Assembly (NCBI RefSeq): GCF_002163625.1
Contig: NZ_CP020892.1
Location: 2,418,001-2,482,000, forward strand
Source: Pseudomonas sp. M30-35
GTDB taxonomy: Bacteria; Pseudomonadota; Gammaproteobacteria; Pseudomonadales; Pseudomonadaceae
DNA length: 64,000 bases
Reading direction: 5' to 3'
Shown: positions 25,235 to 33,309 of the stretch, in pieces
How the letters are laid out: each line of letters starts with the position of its first letter
Position numbering within the stretch: the stretch's first letter is position 1
Notes under the pieces: generated by a model
The model's database searches: none
What the model was told of the DNA's origin: nothing
Seen by the model: the letters and a program-made list of their open reading frames with translations, nothing else
Position numbers and translations under genes: made by a program

Positions 25235-25403
25235 CGTGTGGCCTACCGAGGTCGTAAAAGCCCTCAGACCACGACCGCTCAAAACGCTCTTTTCAGTCAT
25301 CACACCAATCAGAGCCATTGGATTGACTGTCACACTCACAAGAACGCCAACCATCTGCGGGAGCTTCAATAACAACACCATCAGGCACGATAAGCTCAGT
25401 CAT
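25227..25403 (-). pseudogene. Diverged 59-aa Cys-rich gene with nonsense codon
   Basis: Starts MTELIVPDGVVIEAPADG like the intact gene at 10501-10680, but the codon for the last cysteine of SDWCDDC is TGA instead of TGC, so translation stops after 36 residues. The rest of the frame is still readable as KERFERSWSEGFYDLGRPHDD. Confidence 0.7.
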
Positions 25404-25566
25404 TGCGTCACCTGCACTAAAAAACAGATAGCAAAGAACATCCAGATGCAAACGCTAATGACAAAAAATTCTGGTGGCCAATCGCGATGAATCTTTATAC
25501 AGAAAGCACCTTGTAGAGCAAATAAGAAAGACAACAAGCGATTTGCTTGAGCTTCAATATCTTTAA
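25400..25566 (-). other. Remnant frame for a small membrane protein
   Basis: Open frame without ATG reading ...FKDIEAQANRLLSFLFALQ...EFFVISVCIWMFFAICFLVQ. It occupies the place of the 37-aa membrane gene and ends in an ATGA overlap with the next relic. Probably the truncated edge of the third element. Confidence 0.4.
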
Positions 25567-25660
25567 AGTGCGCTTCTGCGGGTGGACAGCGCCTGAGAAA
25601 TCATCTTGCAGTCATTCATATCCATAGCAACTTGACCTTTGGCAGCAGGAAACAGCGGCA

Positions 25661-26605
25661 TCATGCCTCGGACGCCAGGCGGGACGTCACCCCTGCTCGG
25701 CGTAGGGTCAGCACCTCCAAGACGCTGACGCCCAGGATCCCAATCAGTACCAGCAGTGCTCCGCACACGAACCACAGGTCCAGCGCATCATTGAGCACCA
25801 CCACACCCAGGGCGACGCCTGCCACAGGCGTCAACAGCTGCAGCACAGACAGCCGTGACGCAAGGTATTTGGTCAACAGCCAGTACCAGCCCAAGAACGT
25901 CCCCAGCACTAGGACCAAGGTCTGGAAGGTTAGGTTTGCGACCACCGCGCCATCGATTTCAAACGTTGAGTGCCCCATGAAAAAGGTCAGCGGAAATATC
26001 AGCAGCGTCGCGATACTCACCTGGTAGAAAAGAGTTTTCTCCGGCCGCGCACCGGCCAGCGTCGACGTACGTACCGCGATAGTGGTGGCTCCCCAGGCTG
26101 CTCCAGACAGCAGCCCAAGCCCGTCCCCCAGTAACGTGTTGCCTTGAGCACCTTCGCCCCGGCCCATGAAAGTAATGACGATGCCTAGGAACGCCAGCAC
26201 CACGAAACACCACTGGCTACCACTGAGTTGCTCCTCCTCGTGCAGAAAATGCAGACCGAAACTCGCAAACAACGGGCCGGTATACAGAAACACGGTGATA
26301 TGGCTGGCGCTGCTGTACCGCAGGCCCTCAGCAATGAAGATCGATTCCAGCGCTACCAGGATTCCGACCACGACGCCTGCTCCGACTGTCTTGTCACGGA
26401 ACAGCCCGGCGCCCTCGCGGTACCACAGGTAGCCGCCCAGGATCAGCGCAGAAATGGCATATCGAATGGTCAGTTGCATCAATGGGTCGAGCTGCGGTGC
26501 GGCAAGCTTGATCAAGACCTGCTGCCCACCCCATAACAGGCACAGGACCATCATCGTGGACACGGAAAAAACATCGAGGGGTTTACGTGCGTCGAGCATA
26601 GTCAT
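25661..26605 (-). CDS. EamA/DMT-family exporter (314 aa)
   Basis: Ten hydrophobic segments in two EamA repeats (first begins VSTMMVLCLLWGGQQVLIKL; second around LGLLSGAAWGATTIAVRTS). Members export amino acids or other metabolites; substrate unknown. I use the ATG at 26605 (MTMLDARKP) because the 20 residues upstream in the same frame lie in the divergent promoter region and are not membrane-like. Faces the LysR gene at 26694, its likely regulator. Confidence 0.85.
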   Translation of the reverse strand: MTMLDARKPLDVFSVSTMMVLCLLWGGQQVLIKLAAPQLDPLMQLTIRYAISALILGGYLWYREGAGLFRDKTVGAGVVVGILVALESIFIAEGLRYSSASHITVFLYTGPLFASFGLHFLHEEEQLSGSQWCFVVLAFLGIVITFMGRGEGAQGNTLLGDGLGLLSGAAWGATTIAVRTSTLAGARPEKTLFYQVSIATLLIFPLTFFMGHSTFEIDGAVVANLTFQTLVLVLGTFLGWYWLLTKYLASRLSVLQLLTPVAGVALGVVVLNDALDLWFVCGALLVLIGILGVSVLEVLTLRRAGVTSRLASEA

Positions 26606-26693
26606 TGACCCTGAGCCACAGTATTGAAAACTTGGGTTCAAGGCTATGCGCATCGCTTCTGGCAAGTAATCGATCTTTTGCTAAGGTGCTTGC

Positions 26694-27656
26694 ATGAAAC
26701 TCAACCTGGAAAAACCTCGCCGCCTCCCCTCCCTCAGCGCCTTGCGTGCTTTTGAAGCAGCGTCTCGCTGTCGCACGCTCACCGAAGCCGCACAGGAGTT
26801 GTGCGTGACAGTGGGCGCGGTGAGCCGGCAGATCCGCCAATTGGAGGACAACCTGGGGCTCAGCCTGTTTCATCGCACCGCCAACGGCGTGACACTCAAT
26901 GAGCCGGGGCAACTCCTGGCCCGTGACGTGTCCAAGGCGTTTTCGCTGTTACTCAAGGCCACTCAGGACGTGCGCCCGCAAGCGGGCACCAGTATCGTAT
27001 TGACCTGCACGGTTTCCATCACCAGTCACTGGCTGAGCAAGCGCCTGCCGGACATCACTGCCGGTGGCGCTATTGCGTTGACGATCGACCCAAGTTCCGA
27101 AGTGCGCAACCTCGACCATGGCGATGCCGACCTGGCGATTCGTTATAGCCCTCGCGAGCTTGCGTTGACGAACTCGGCGTTACTGCTGCAGGACTGCTAT
27201 TTTCCAGTCTGCAGCCCGGCCTACCTGAGCAGCCTGGGCGCTATCGACGAACCGATAGACCTAGTGGGCGCACGGTTGGTCCAGTCGCCCTGGTACTACC
27301 AAGAGCGCTTGGGCAACGCCACCTGGGACGACTGGTTCACGGCGGTTGCCAAGCGCCACACTCAGACCACTGCGGCGTTATCGTTCAGCGGAGTGGGCTA
27401 CGCCATGCATGAAGTAACGCAGAATGGCGGAGTGATGATCGGCAGCTCTGCGCTGCTGCAGGACGAATTGGCCAGCGGGCGCCTGACGGCAGTGTTCGGC
27501 GACCGCCATCAACTCACCTCGCCCTACGAATACAGGCTGGTCTGGACGCAATCGGCGCACCAATCGCGCGACCAGCAGCACCTGATCAATGGCTTGCTGC
27601 GCGCCGCCGGGCAACCGCCGGCATTCCCACCCGTGGCAGCTTACGCACCAGGGTAG
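26694..27656 (+). CDS. LysR regulator, GcvA type (320 aa)
   Basis: N-terminal winged helix (RLPSLSALRAFEAASRCRTL; SRQIRQLEDNLGLSLFHR) and a periplasmic-binding-like effector domain from about 95. The LPSL-ALRAFE start is typical of GcvA-like regulators. Divergent from the EamA exporter across 88 bp, which suggests it controls export of its own ligand. Converges with the next LysR gene. Confidence 0.87.
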   Translation: MKLNLEKPRRLPSLSALRAFEAASRCRTLTEAAQELCVTVGAVSRQIRQLEDNLGLSLFHRTANGVTLNEPGQLLARDVSKAFSLLLKATQDVRPQAGTSIVLTCTVSITSHWLSKRLPDITAGGAIALTIDPSSEVRNLDHGDADLAIRYSPRELALTNSALLLQDCYFPVCSPAYLSSLGAIDEPIDLVGARLVQSPWYYQERLGNATWDDWFTAVAKRHTQTTAALSFSGVGYAMHEVTQNGGVMIGSSALLQDELASGRLTAVFGDRHQLTSPYEYRLVWTQSAHQSRDQQHLINGLLRAAGQPPAFPPVAAYAPG

Positions 27657-27760
27657 GCACCACTGCGCCATAACCTGCTTCAGGCTTTCGCCGCTGCGCT
27701 GAGCCATACGCTCCAGGGTCGCCTGGGTGCGTGGCGTCAGGGATTCGGGCAAGGCCTCCT

Positions 27761-28660
27761 TCAGGCGTTTCTTTTCAGTTGGGCAAGGTAACGGTCCACT
27801 TCCCCGGACAACCAATGGGAGAACTCGCGCTGCTTGTCTTCCGAACTTTCTCTGGGCGGCCACACCAGCCAATAGGGATAGGTATACGGCGCACTGATGT
27901 CGCACAACTGAACCAGCTCTCCCCGCTCGACGGCGTCATGCACTAGGCTTCGCCGTTCTAGCGTGATGCCCTGCCCCAGGCGGACCGCCTCCAATACCAG
28001 GTTGGAGTCATTGCTGCACAACCCCTTGCGTTCGTTGCCCATCTCGACGCCCGCCGCGTCGCACCAGGGTAACCAGGATTCGGTGTTGTAGATGATCTTG
28101 CTTTCAATGACCTGTTGCGGGGTCTGCGGCAAGCGTCCGCCATTGAAGTGAGGGGCAGCGACGACGACGATTTCATCATGGAACAACAGCTTCTGTTCTA
28201 CGCCCTCCCAATCGCCCTTGCCCATGCGGATGCCGATATCCACCGATTCCTGGTGCAGGTTGGAGATCGTCAGACTGGCTTGCAGCCGAATGCTGATATG
28301 GGGGTAAAGCTGCTGAAAACCCGGTAGGCGCGGTAACAGCCAGGACCGGCCGAACGACGGCAATACCGCCACCACCAGCTCGCCCATCTTGGGCTGTGCC
28401 TGGATCAATCGCGTGGCCTCGGCGATATCTCCCAGGGCTTTGCGGATCTGTAGCGCATACAGTCGCCCATCCTCACTCACACGCAAGCCACGCCCTTCCC
28501 GGACGAACAGGGTCAACCCCACAATTTCCTCCAACACCTTGATCTGCTGGCTGATCGCTGAATGAGTTACGTGCAATTCCTTGGCCGCCAGGGTGACGCT
28601 TCCCAGCCTGGAGGTGGCCTCGAAACTGCGCAGGCAGGTCAATGGAGGAAATGCACTCAT
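27761..28660 (-). CDS. LysR regulator, GcvA type (299 aa)
   Basis: HTH in FPPLTCLRSFEATSRLGSVT and ISQQIKVLEEIVGLTLFVR, effector domain after about 90. Divergent from a small unknown gene and, farther on, a GST gene, either of which could be its target. It is not a close duplicate of the neighbouring LysR protein. Confidence 0.87.
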   Translation of the reverse strand: MSAFPPLTCLRSFEATSRLGSVTLAAKELHVTHSAISQQIKVLEEIVGLTLFVREGRGLRVSEDGRLYALQIRKALGDIAEATRLIQAQPKMGELVVAVLPSFGRSWLLPRLPGFQQLYPHISIRLQASLTISNLHQESVDIGIRMGKGDWEGVEQKLLFHDEIVVVAAPHFNGGRLPQTPQQVIESKIIYNTESWLPWCDAAGVEMGNERKGLCSNDSNLVLEAVRLGQGITLERRSLVHDAVERGELVQLCDISAPYTYPYWLVWPPRESSEDKQREFSHWLSGEVDRYLAQLKRNA

Positions 28661-28804
28661 GTAAGTTTAACTAACCGGTTCTGGTAAAAATTATCGATAT
28701 TGTAAGGGTTTCCCTCGCTATAAAGTAACCTCTATTTAACAATCCTATCAGCCGCAGGGGGTTTCCCATTACACCGTCAACTCGCGAACCGCGGAGCGTC
28801 TCCG

Positions 28805-28999
28805 ATGAAAACCACGATCATGGAACAGAACGTCTCGACTGCCCGCATCAACCAGGCACTACAGGCATTGCTGACGCAAATGGCCTTGGACCGACATTCG
28901 CTGAAATGGCTGGTGACCAAGGATCAACTACTCTCTTTCTGGCTGGAGCAGCAGGCCTATGTCGTCGCGCTGAAGAGGCGCCATTGGATTACCTCCTAA
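28805..28999 (+). CDS. Small hypothetical protein (64 aa)
   Basis: MKTTIMEQNVSTARINQALQ and a mostly helical, Gln/Leu-rich sequence ending KRRHWITS. A GGAG lies about 8 bp upstream of the ATG. No family recognised. Its position beside a divergent LysR gene makes it a possible target. Confidence 0.5.
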   Translation: MKTTIMEQNVSTARINQALQALLTQMALDRHSLKWLVTKDQLLSFWLEQQAYVVALKRRHWITS

Positions 29000-29207
29000 G
29001 GATCTGACGTGCGCCTGGAACAGGGGTGTTTCACCTGCCTTGCCCCGAGCCTGATCCTATTTGGAGGGTGAGGGAGAAATAGAGCTGTTCGTGGCCCCCC
29101 GTGACAGAGGCCGAAACCGGCTCCCCCGGGTTGCTGTTGAATCTGCGTAAGTACCTCAAACACCCTCACTGCACTTTGAAAATTACCCTGACGTAAATGG
29201 AGGCTTC

Positions 29208-29810
29208 ATGAAACTGATCGGCATGCTGGACTCGCCCTACGTGCGCCGCGTAGCAATTTCCCTGGATCTGTACGGAGTCGACTTTGAGCATCAGTCGCTC
29301 TCGGTATTCAGCACCTACGACGAATTTGCCAGGATCAATCCGGTCGTGAAGGCCCCCAGTCTGGTGCTGGATGACTCAGCCGTGCTGATGGACTCAAGCC
29401 TGATCCTCGATTACTTCGAAGCGTTGGCGCCAGTCGACAAGAAGTTGTTACCACAGCAGGCCAGCGCGCGCGCCCAGGACTTGCAATTGATCGGCCTCGC
29501 CCTGGCCGCCTGTGAAAAAACCGTACAGATTGTCTACGAGCATAATCTGCGCCCCGCAGAAAAACTCCACGAACCCTGGCTCGACCGGGTTACCGGCCAA
29601 TTACTGGCGGCCTACTCCGCCCTGGAAAAGTGCCTAGCCCACGGCGCTGACGAAGCGCTGACCCAAGGTGCCATAACCACCGCAGTGGCCTGGTCCTTCA
29701 GCCAGTTCACCGTTGCTTCAGTGGTCAACGCCGAGACCTTCCCGCATCTGCAGCGCCATGCCAAGCGACTTGAAGAACACCCGGCCTTCAAGCGATACCC
29801 CATCGAATAA
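29208..29810 (+). CDS. Glutathione S-transferase family protein (200 aa)
   Basis: N-terminal thioredoxin-like domain with MLDSPYVRRVAISLDLYGV, where Ser11 is the likely catalytic residue, and the glutathione-binding motif VVKAPSLVLDDSAVLMDSS. The C-terminal all-helical domain covers about 85-200. Likely a bacterial detoxification GST; substrate unknown. AATGGAGG precedes the ATG. Confidence 0.85.
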   Translation: MKLIGMLDSPYVRRVAISLDLYGVDFEHQSLSVFSTYDEFARINPVVKAPSLVLDDSAVLMDSSLILDYFEALAPVDKKLLPQQASARAQDLQLIGLALAACEKTVQIVYEHNLRPAEKLHEPWLDRVTGQLLAAYSALEKCLAHGADEALTQGAITTAVAWSFSQFTVASVVNAETFPHLQRHAKRLEEHPAFKRYPIE

Positions 29811-30348
29811 GTCGCCTGCCACGTACGGCGAGCCGGCACCCACCGGCTCTTCGCTCTGCGCCCAAGTGATAGTCAATCCAATGGTCCGGCTCGGAGTCCT
29901 GCAGAAAGAGATGCTTACACAAAAGACTGTAGTATTCGCGTGGCGCGGTGCCTAGGATATTGATGGCGGCATTGGATCGCGCCGAGTCTCCCCAAACCTC
30001 ATACCTCCGCAAAGGGCCGTTTTGGTTCGATAGCCTGCGTATTGTTGCCGTCGACCAATGCCCCCGTGCTTGCTGTCGCTGGCCCCGGACACGGCCAGCG
30101 GCAGCGACGAACGATTAGCGAGACTGACCAAGCACATCGGCAGCACCACAACGGCCGCGCCATGTAGCCCCCAGTGCTTCCACTGCTAGGAATGCCACGC
30201 CTCCAAGCACGAAGCACATGATTCCGGCAGAAAGGATGCGGTCGTAGGGCCAACGATCAAGCAACCGCTTCAGGCCTGACTTACGCACTGTGAGTTGGAC
30301 GGACGCTTAGCCGATTTAGCCTAAAGACGTTACTTGCAACGCTAACGA
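29811..30348. other. Gap with gene debris, no intact gene
   Basis: A minus-strand frame (about 29788-30012) reads ...ARSNAAINILGTAPREYYSL then ...HWIDYHLGAE, and another (about 30117-30275) reads RILSAGIMCFVLGGVAFLAV. Both look protein-like but have no clear starts and different frames, so I read them as remnants of one or more deleted genes of unknown kind. Confidence 0.35.
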
Positions 30349-30807
30349 TTACTCAGGCGCTTCTGGATCTACTGGAATCGAGGCGGGGATTTGCCATGAA
30401 GTTTTTTTGCCATCCTGACTGTCGAAAACGCGACGGGCCTTTCGGAAGGCCTCGACATTTTCGACTACCCAAGTCCAGATAGGGGACATACGGATCAACA
30501 GTTCCATGCCCAGCGGCGTCAGCTCGTACTCAACACGGGGCGGAATTTCATCGAACTCCCGCCGAACCACTAGACCATCCCGCTCTAGGCCGCGTAGCGT
30601 CTTAGTCAACATTCGCTGAGTCACACCAGCCATCTGCCTTTTTATCTCGGCGTGGCGCATTTTTCCGTACACACCTAAGGCATGCAGGATGCCCAATGAC
30701 CAGCGGCTACCTGCGTGGGCGAGGACTTCCCGCCTAACCCCATCATCATCTTCTCTAAGCGTTTGGCAGATAGCTTCTGCTTGGCTAAGAGCTTCATGAT
30801 CGGTCAT
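30349..30807 (-). CDS. HxlR-family winged-helix regulator (152 aa)
   Basis: HxlR core around SRWSLGILHALGVYGKMRHA, VTQRMLTKTLRGLERDGLVV and PPRVEYELTPLGMELL. These proteins sense small electrophiles or redox state and usually control a divergent oxidoreductase gene. I start at 30807 because AGGGGGT lies just upstream of that ATG; the longer frame to 30825 runs through this ribosome site. The divergent gene encodes an NmrA-like reductase, its probable target. Confidence 0.87.
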   Translation of the reverse strand: MTDHEALSQAEAICQTLREDDDGVRREVLAHAGSRWSLGILHALGVYGKMRHAEIKRQMAGVTQRMLTKTLRGLERDGLVVRREFDEIPPRVEYELTPLGMELLIRMSPIWTWVVENVEAFRKARRVFDSQDGKKTSWQIPASIPVDPEAPE

Positions 30808-30903
30808 TTCACCCCCTAGTATCACACATGTGCCTTCTTACGAGCGCTGCTGAATTGTGCAAGCATTCGCTCATCTTACAGACAACAGGTCTCAGGAGAA
30901 ATC

Positions 30904-31845
30904 ATGACCGAAGTGACCCAGCTTTCCCCCCAATCAATTCTAGTTCTAGGCGCCGGTGAACTTGGTCTTCCGGTTTTGCGCAATCTTACGCGGGTGGCAA
31001 AGCGTACGCCCGGCTCCAAAATCAGCGTTCTGCTCAGGGATTCGACCATCAACACTCAGGTGCCTGAGAAAAAGGTAGAAATCGATGAGCTTCGTAGTCT
31101 GGGCATCCAAATGGTCGCCGCAGACCTAGTGAATGACTCAATCGATCAGCTTGCTGAAGTGTTCGCACGGTTTGATACCGTAATAGGTTGCGCAGGCATG
31201 GTCGCGGGTAGAGAAACCCCTATGAAGTTGGCTACAGCCGCTCTCAAGTCCGGCGTGAAGCGCTACTTCCCATGGCAATTTGGCGTCGATTTTGAGGTGA
31301 TCGGTCGGGGCAGTCCCCAGGATCTATTCGATGCTCAGCTCGATGTGCGCGAGTTGCTTCGTTCCCAAGACAAAACTGAATGGGTAATCATCTCGACGGG
31401 TATGTTCACCAGCTTTCTTTTCGAGCCTGTATTTGAGGTAGTCGACTTCGAAAACGACACAGTGAACGCCCTAGGCAGTCTTGAGAACAGCGTGACGCTC
31501 ACGACACCAGACGACATTGGTACTCTGACAGCGGAAATCGTTTTCTTTGAACCTCGCTTCCGCAATCAAATCGTCTACCTTTCTGGCGACACTGTGACGT
31601 ATGGGCAGGTTGCGAGCATCCTTGAACGGGTTCTGGGACGCCCATTCAAACGTAACGTGTGGGCTGTTCCCTACCTAATCCAGGAATTGGAAAAAGACCC
31701 CACTCATCACATCAAAAAGTACCGCGCTGTGTTCGCACAAGGTAGAGGAGTGGCGTGGCCTAAAGCTGCCACTTTCAACGAGCAGCAGTCGATTCAGGTC
31801 ACCACCGCCGAGCAATGGGCTCGGGAAAATCTTGCAGACAATTGA
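30904..31845 (+). CDS. NmrA-like NAD(P)-binding reductase (313 aa)
   Basis: Rossmann domain with the dinucleotide motif VLGAGELGLPVL at residues 14-25; the family features RYFPWQFGVDF and the substrate-side C-terminal domain follow. Similar to isoflavone-reductase/NmrA atypical short-chain dehydrogenases that act as redox sensors or quinone reductases. Exact substrate unknown. AGGAGAAATC precedes the ATG. Divergent from the HxlR gene across 96 bp, a common regulator-target arrangement. Confidence 0.82.
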   Translation: MTEVTQLSPQSILVLGAGELGLPVLRNLTRVAKRTPGSKISVLLRDSTINTQVPEKKVEIDELRSLGIQMVAADLVNDSIDQLAEVFARFDTVIGCAGMVAGRETPMKLATAALKSGVKRYFPWQFGVDFEVIGRGSPQDLFDAQLDVRELLRSQDKTEWVIISTGMFTSFLFEPVFEVVDFENDTVNALGSLENSVTLTTPDDIGTLTAEIVFFEPRFRNQIVYLSGDTVTYGQVASILERVLGRPFKRNVWAVPYLIQELEKDPTHHIKKYRAVFAQGRGVAWPKAATFNEQQSIQVTTAEQWARENLADN

Positions 31846-32040
31846 ACGCAGAAGCGCGTAGCTGAATGATCCTGCGCCTGGGAATTACCTGCTGAGAAGC
31901 TCCTTGACCTGATGGTGGACGTTGATGACCAAGGCTGAAAGGTGGAGCGCGGAATTCATAATCCGATGCAAAGCCGTTTATTTATCGTACTCGTACGATC
32001 TGCCGACGTTTGAGGCGCTCTGAAACGACGAGCTGATGGA

Positions 32041-32319
32041 TCGTTTTTCCGCGGACTTAATCACTCAAAAGTACTTGCGCTGGTGCGGGAACGCTTCGAC
32101 AGCCACTACGGTTCTCTGGATGCGTTCGACTATCCAGTGACCCACACCGATGCCCAGGCGTTGTGGGAATACTTTCTGAATTTTGGCCTGGCCGGGTTCG
32201 GCGATTATCAGGATGCGATGGCCAGCGGCGAACCGTTTCTGTTTGCGGAAGTGCAGTGCTCTGCTGTTAGGCTAGCGGCCCACACGATTTTGATGGATGT
32301 AGGCTGGAGCGACACATGA
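32041..32319 (+). pseudogene. Fragment of a cryptochrome/photolyase-related gene
   Basis: The frame reads NHSKVLALVRERFDSHYGSL, FDYPVTHTDAQALWEYFLNF and GFGDYQDAMASGEPFLF, which resemble the FAD-domain entrance region of the bacterial photolyase-related family (compare FGRYQDAMWTGEPFLYHS). Only about 75 of some 500 residues remain; homology ends near 32250 and the frame runs into the soxR start. A GTG at 32083 could start translation, but a functional product is unlikely. Confidence 0.6.
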
Positions 32320-32765
32320 CGGTGAAAAGCTTGAAAATGCTCTCGGTCGGCGAGGTTGCCCGGCGTGCCGGGGTGGCTGTTTCTGCGCTGCACTTTTACG
32401 AAAAGAAAGGTCTGATAGCCAGCGTCCGCACCAGTGGAAATCAGCGCCAGTTTCCGGCGCACGTGCTCAGATACGTCGCCGTGATCAAGGTCGCGCAGCG
32501 AGCAGGCATCCCACTGAAAGAGATCAAGCAGGTGCTCGATGCTTACCCGTCGGACAGCAAACTAGCGGCCGGCCAATGGCGCGATATTTCGTCGCGCTGG
32601 CGAGACAACCTCAATGACCGCATCGTCATTCTCACGCGCCTTCGCGACGAGCTGGATGGCTGCATCGGCTGCGGTTGTCTGTCGCTGGAAGACTGTCCGC
32701 TGCGAAATCCTGGCGACAAGTTTGGCGAGTACGGCCCGGGGGCTGGGCTGCTGGAACGTGATTAA
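32316..32765 (+). CDS. soxR: SoxR redox-sensing MerR regulator (149 aa)
   Basis: MerR-type HTH ([23 protein letters not shown]) and dimer helix, then the [2Fe-2S] ligand motif [12 protein letters not shown] (C-x2-C-x-C-x5-C) near residue 117. SoxR is activated by oxidation of the cluster, in Pseudomonas mainly by redox-cycling compounds such as phenazines. GGAG is well placed before the ATG. The next gene carries a SoxR box, so it is a direct candidate target. Confidence 0.93.
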   Translation: MTVKSLKMLSVGEVARRAGVAVSALHFYEKKGLIASVRTSGNQRQFPAHVLRYVAVIKVAQRAGIPLKEIKQVLDAYPSDSKLAAGQWRDISSRWRDNLNDRIVILTRLRDELDGCIGCGCLSLEDCPLRNPGDKFGEYGPGAGLLERD

Positions 32766-32795
32766 GCGGCAGGCACTGTTTCGACAAAAAAAGGC

Positions 32796-32818
32796 TTGAC
32801 CTCAATATAAGTTGAGGT
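32796..32818 (+). promoter_or_regulatory. SoxR box in the ridA promoter
   Basis: CCTCAATATAAGTTGAGG (32800-32817) is a perfect 6-bp inverted repeat CCTCAA/TTGAGG, matching the SoxR operator. It overlaps a -35 TTGACC at 32796-32801, and a plausible -10 (GAAGAT, 32821-32826) follows at the overlong 19-bp spacing typical of SoxR-activated promoters. Confidence 0.8.
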
Positions 32819-32854
32819 CTGAAGATGCGACTTCATTCAATTGGAGAGTCCGTT

Positions 32855-33280
32855 ATGCCTTCCGACATGTCTTCGTCCGTGTTCACCCTATCCAACCCTG
32901 CCGGCCTTTACGATCCGACGGATAACGCCTATTCGCACGTAGCTCAAGTGCCCCTTAACGCGCGGATCGTGCACCTCGCCGGCCAGGGTGGACAGGACCG
33001 GGAGGGCTATCTTGCGCCTGGCTTTACGGAGCAGGTTCGGCAAACAATCGCCAATATAGAGATCGGCCTTGTGTCGGCCGGCGCTACGCTCGATGACGTG
33101 TATAAACTCACCCTACTGGTGGTCGATCACTCTGAGTCGCGCCTCGCCGAATGGGCTGCCGAGGCCAAGCGAGCCTGGGGCCCGCACCTGCCCACCTGCA
33201 CACTGATCGCAGTTCCGCGGTTGGCGCTGGACGGCATGCTGGTGGAGGTTGAGGCGATTGCCGCACTGCCGGCGGCATAG
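32855..33280 (+). CDS. RidA/YjgF-family protein (141 aa)
   Basis: Chorismate-mutase-like fold with VHLAGQGGQDREG, VRQTIANIEIGLVSAGATLD and CTLIAVPRLALDGMLVEVEA, where the Arg of VPRLALDG is the deaminase arginine of RidA. These proteins hydrolyse reactive enamine/imine intermediates. I choose the ATG at 32855 because GGAGAG sits 8 bp upstream; the frame could start 10 codons earlier, but that lies close to the SoxR promoter. Expected to be induced by SoxR. Confidence 0.85.
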   Translation: MPSDMSSSVFTLSNPAGLYDPTDNAYSHVAQVPLNARIVHLAGQGGQDREGYLAPGFTEQVRQTIANIEIGLVSAGATLDDVYKLTLLVVDHSESRLAEWAAEAKRAWGPHLPTCTLIAVPRLALDGMLVEVEAIAALPAA

Positions 33281-33309
33281 CAGCCCTTACGAGCTGCCGT
33301 TCATAAACA

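Larger units (their letters stand above)
25073..25570 (-). mobile_element. Decayed stub of a third, related filamentous element
   Basis: Right of copy B the sequence begins again with a XerC-arm-like end and then homologues of the phage left-end small genes in the same order, clearly diverged. The stub stops before any zot sequence, so its main body has been deleted. The right limit is approximate. No second dif-like site is visible on its right side. Confidence 0.7.
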
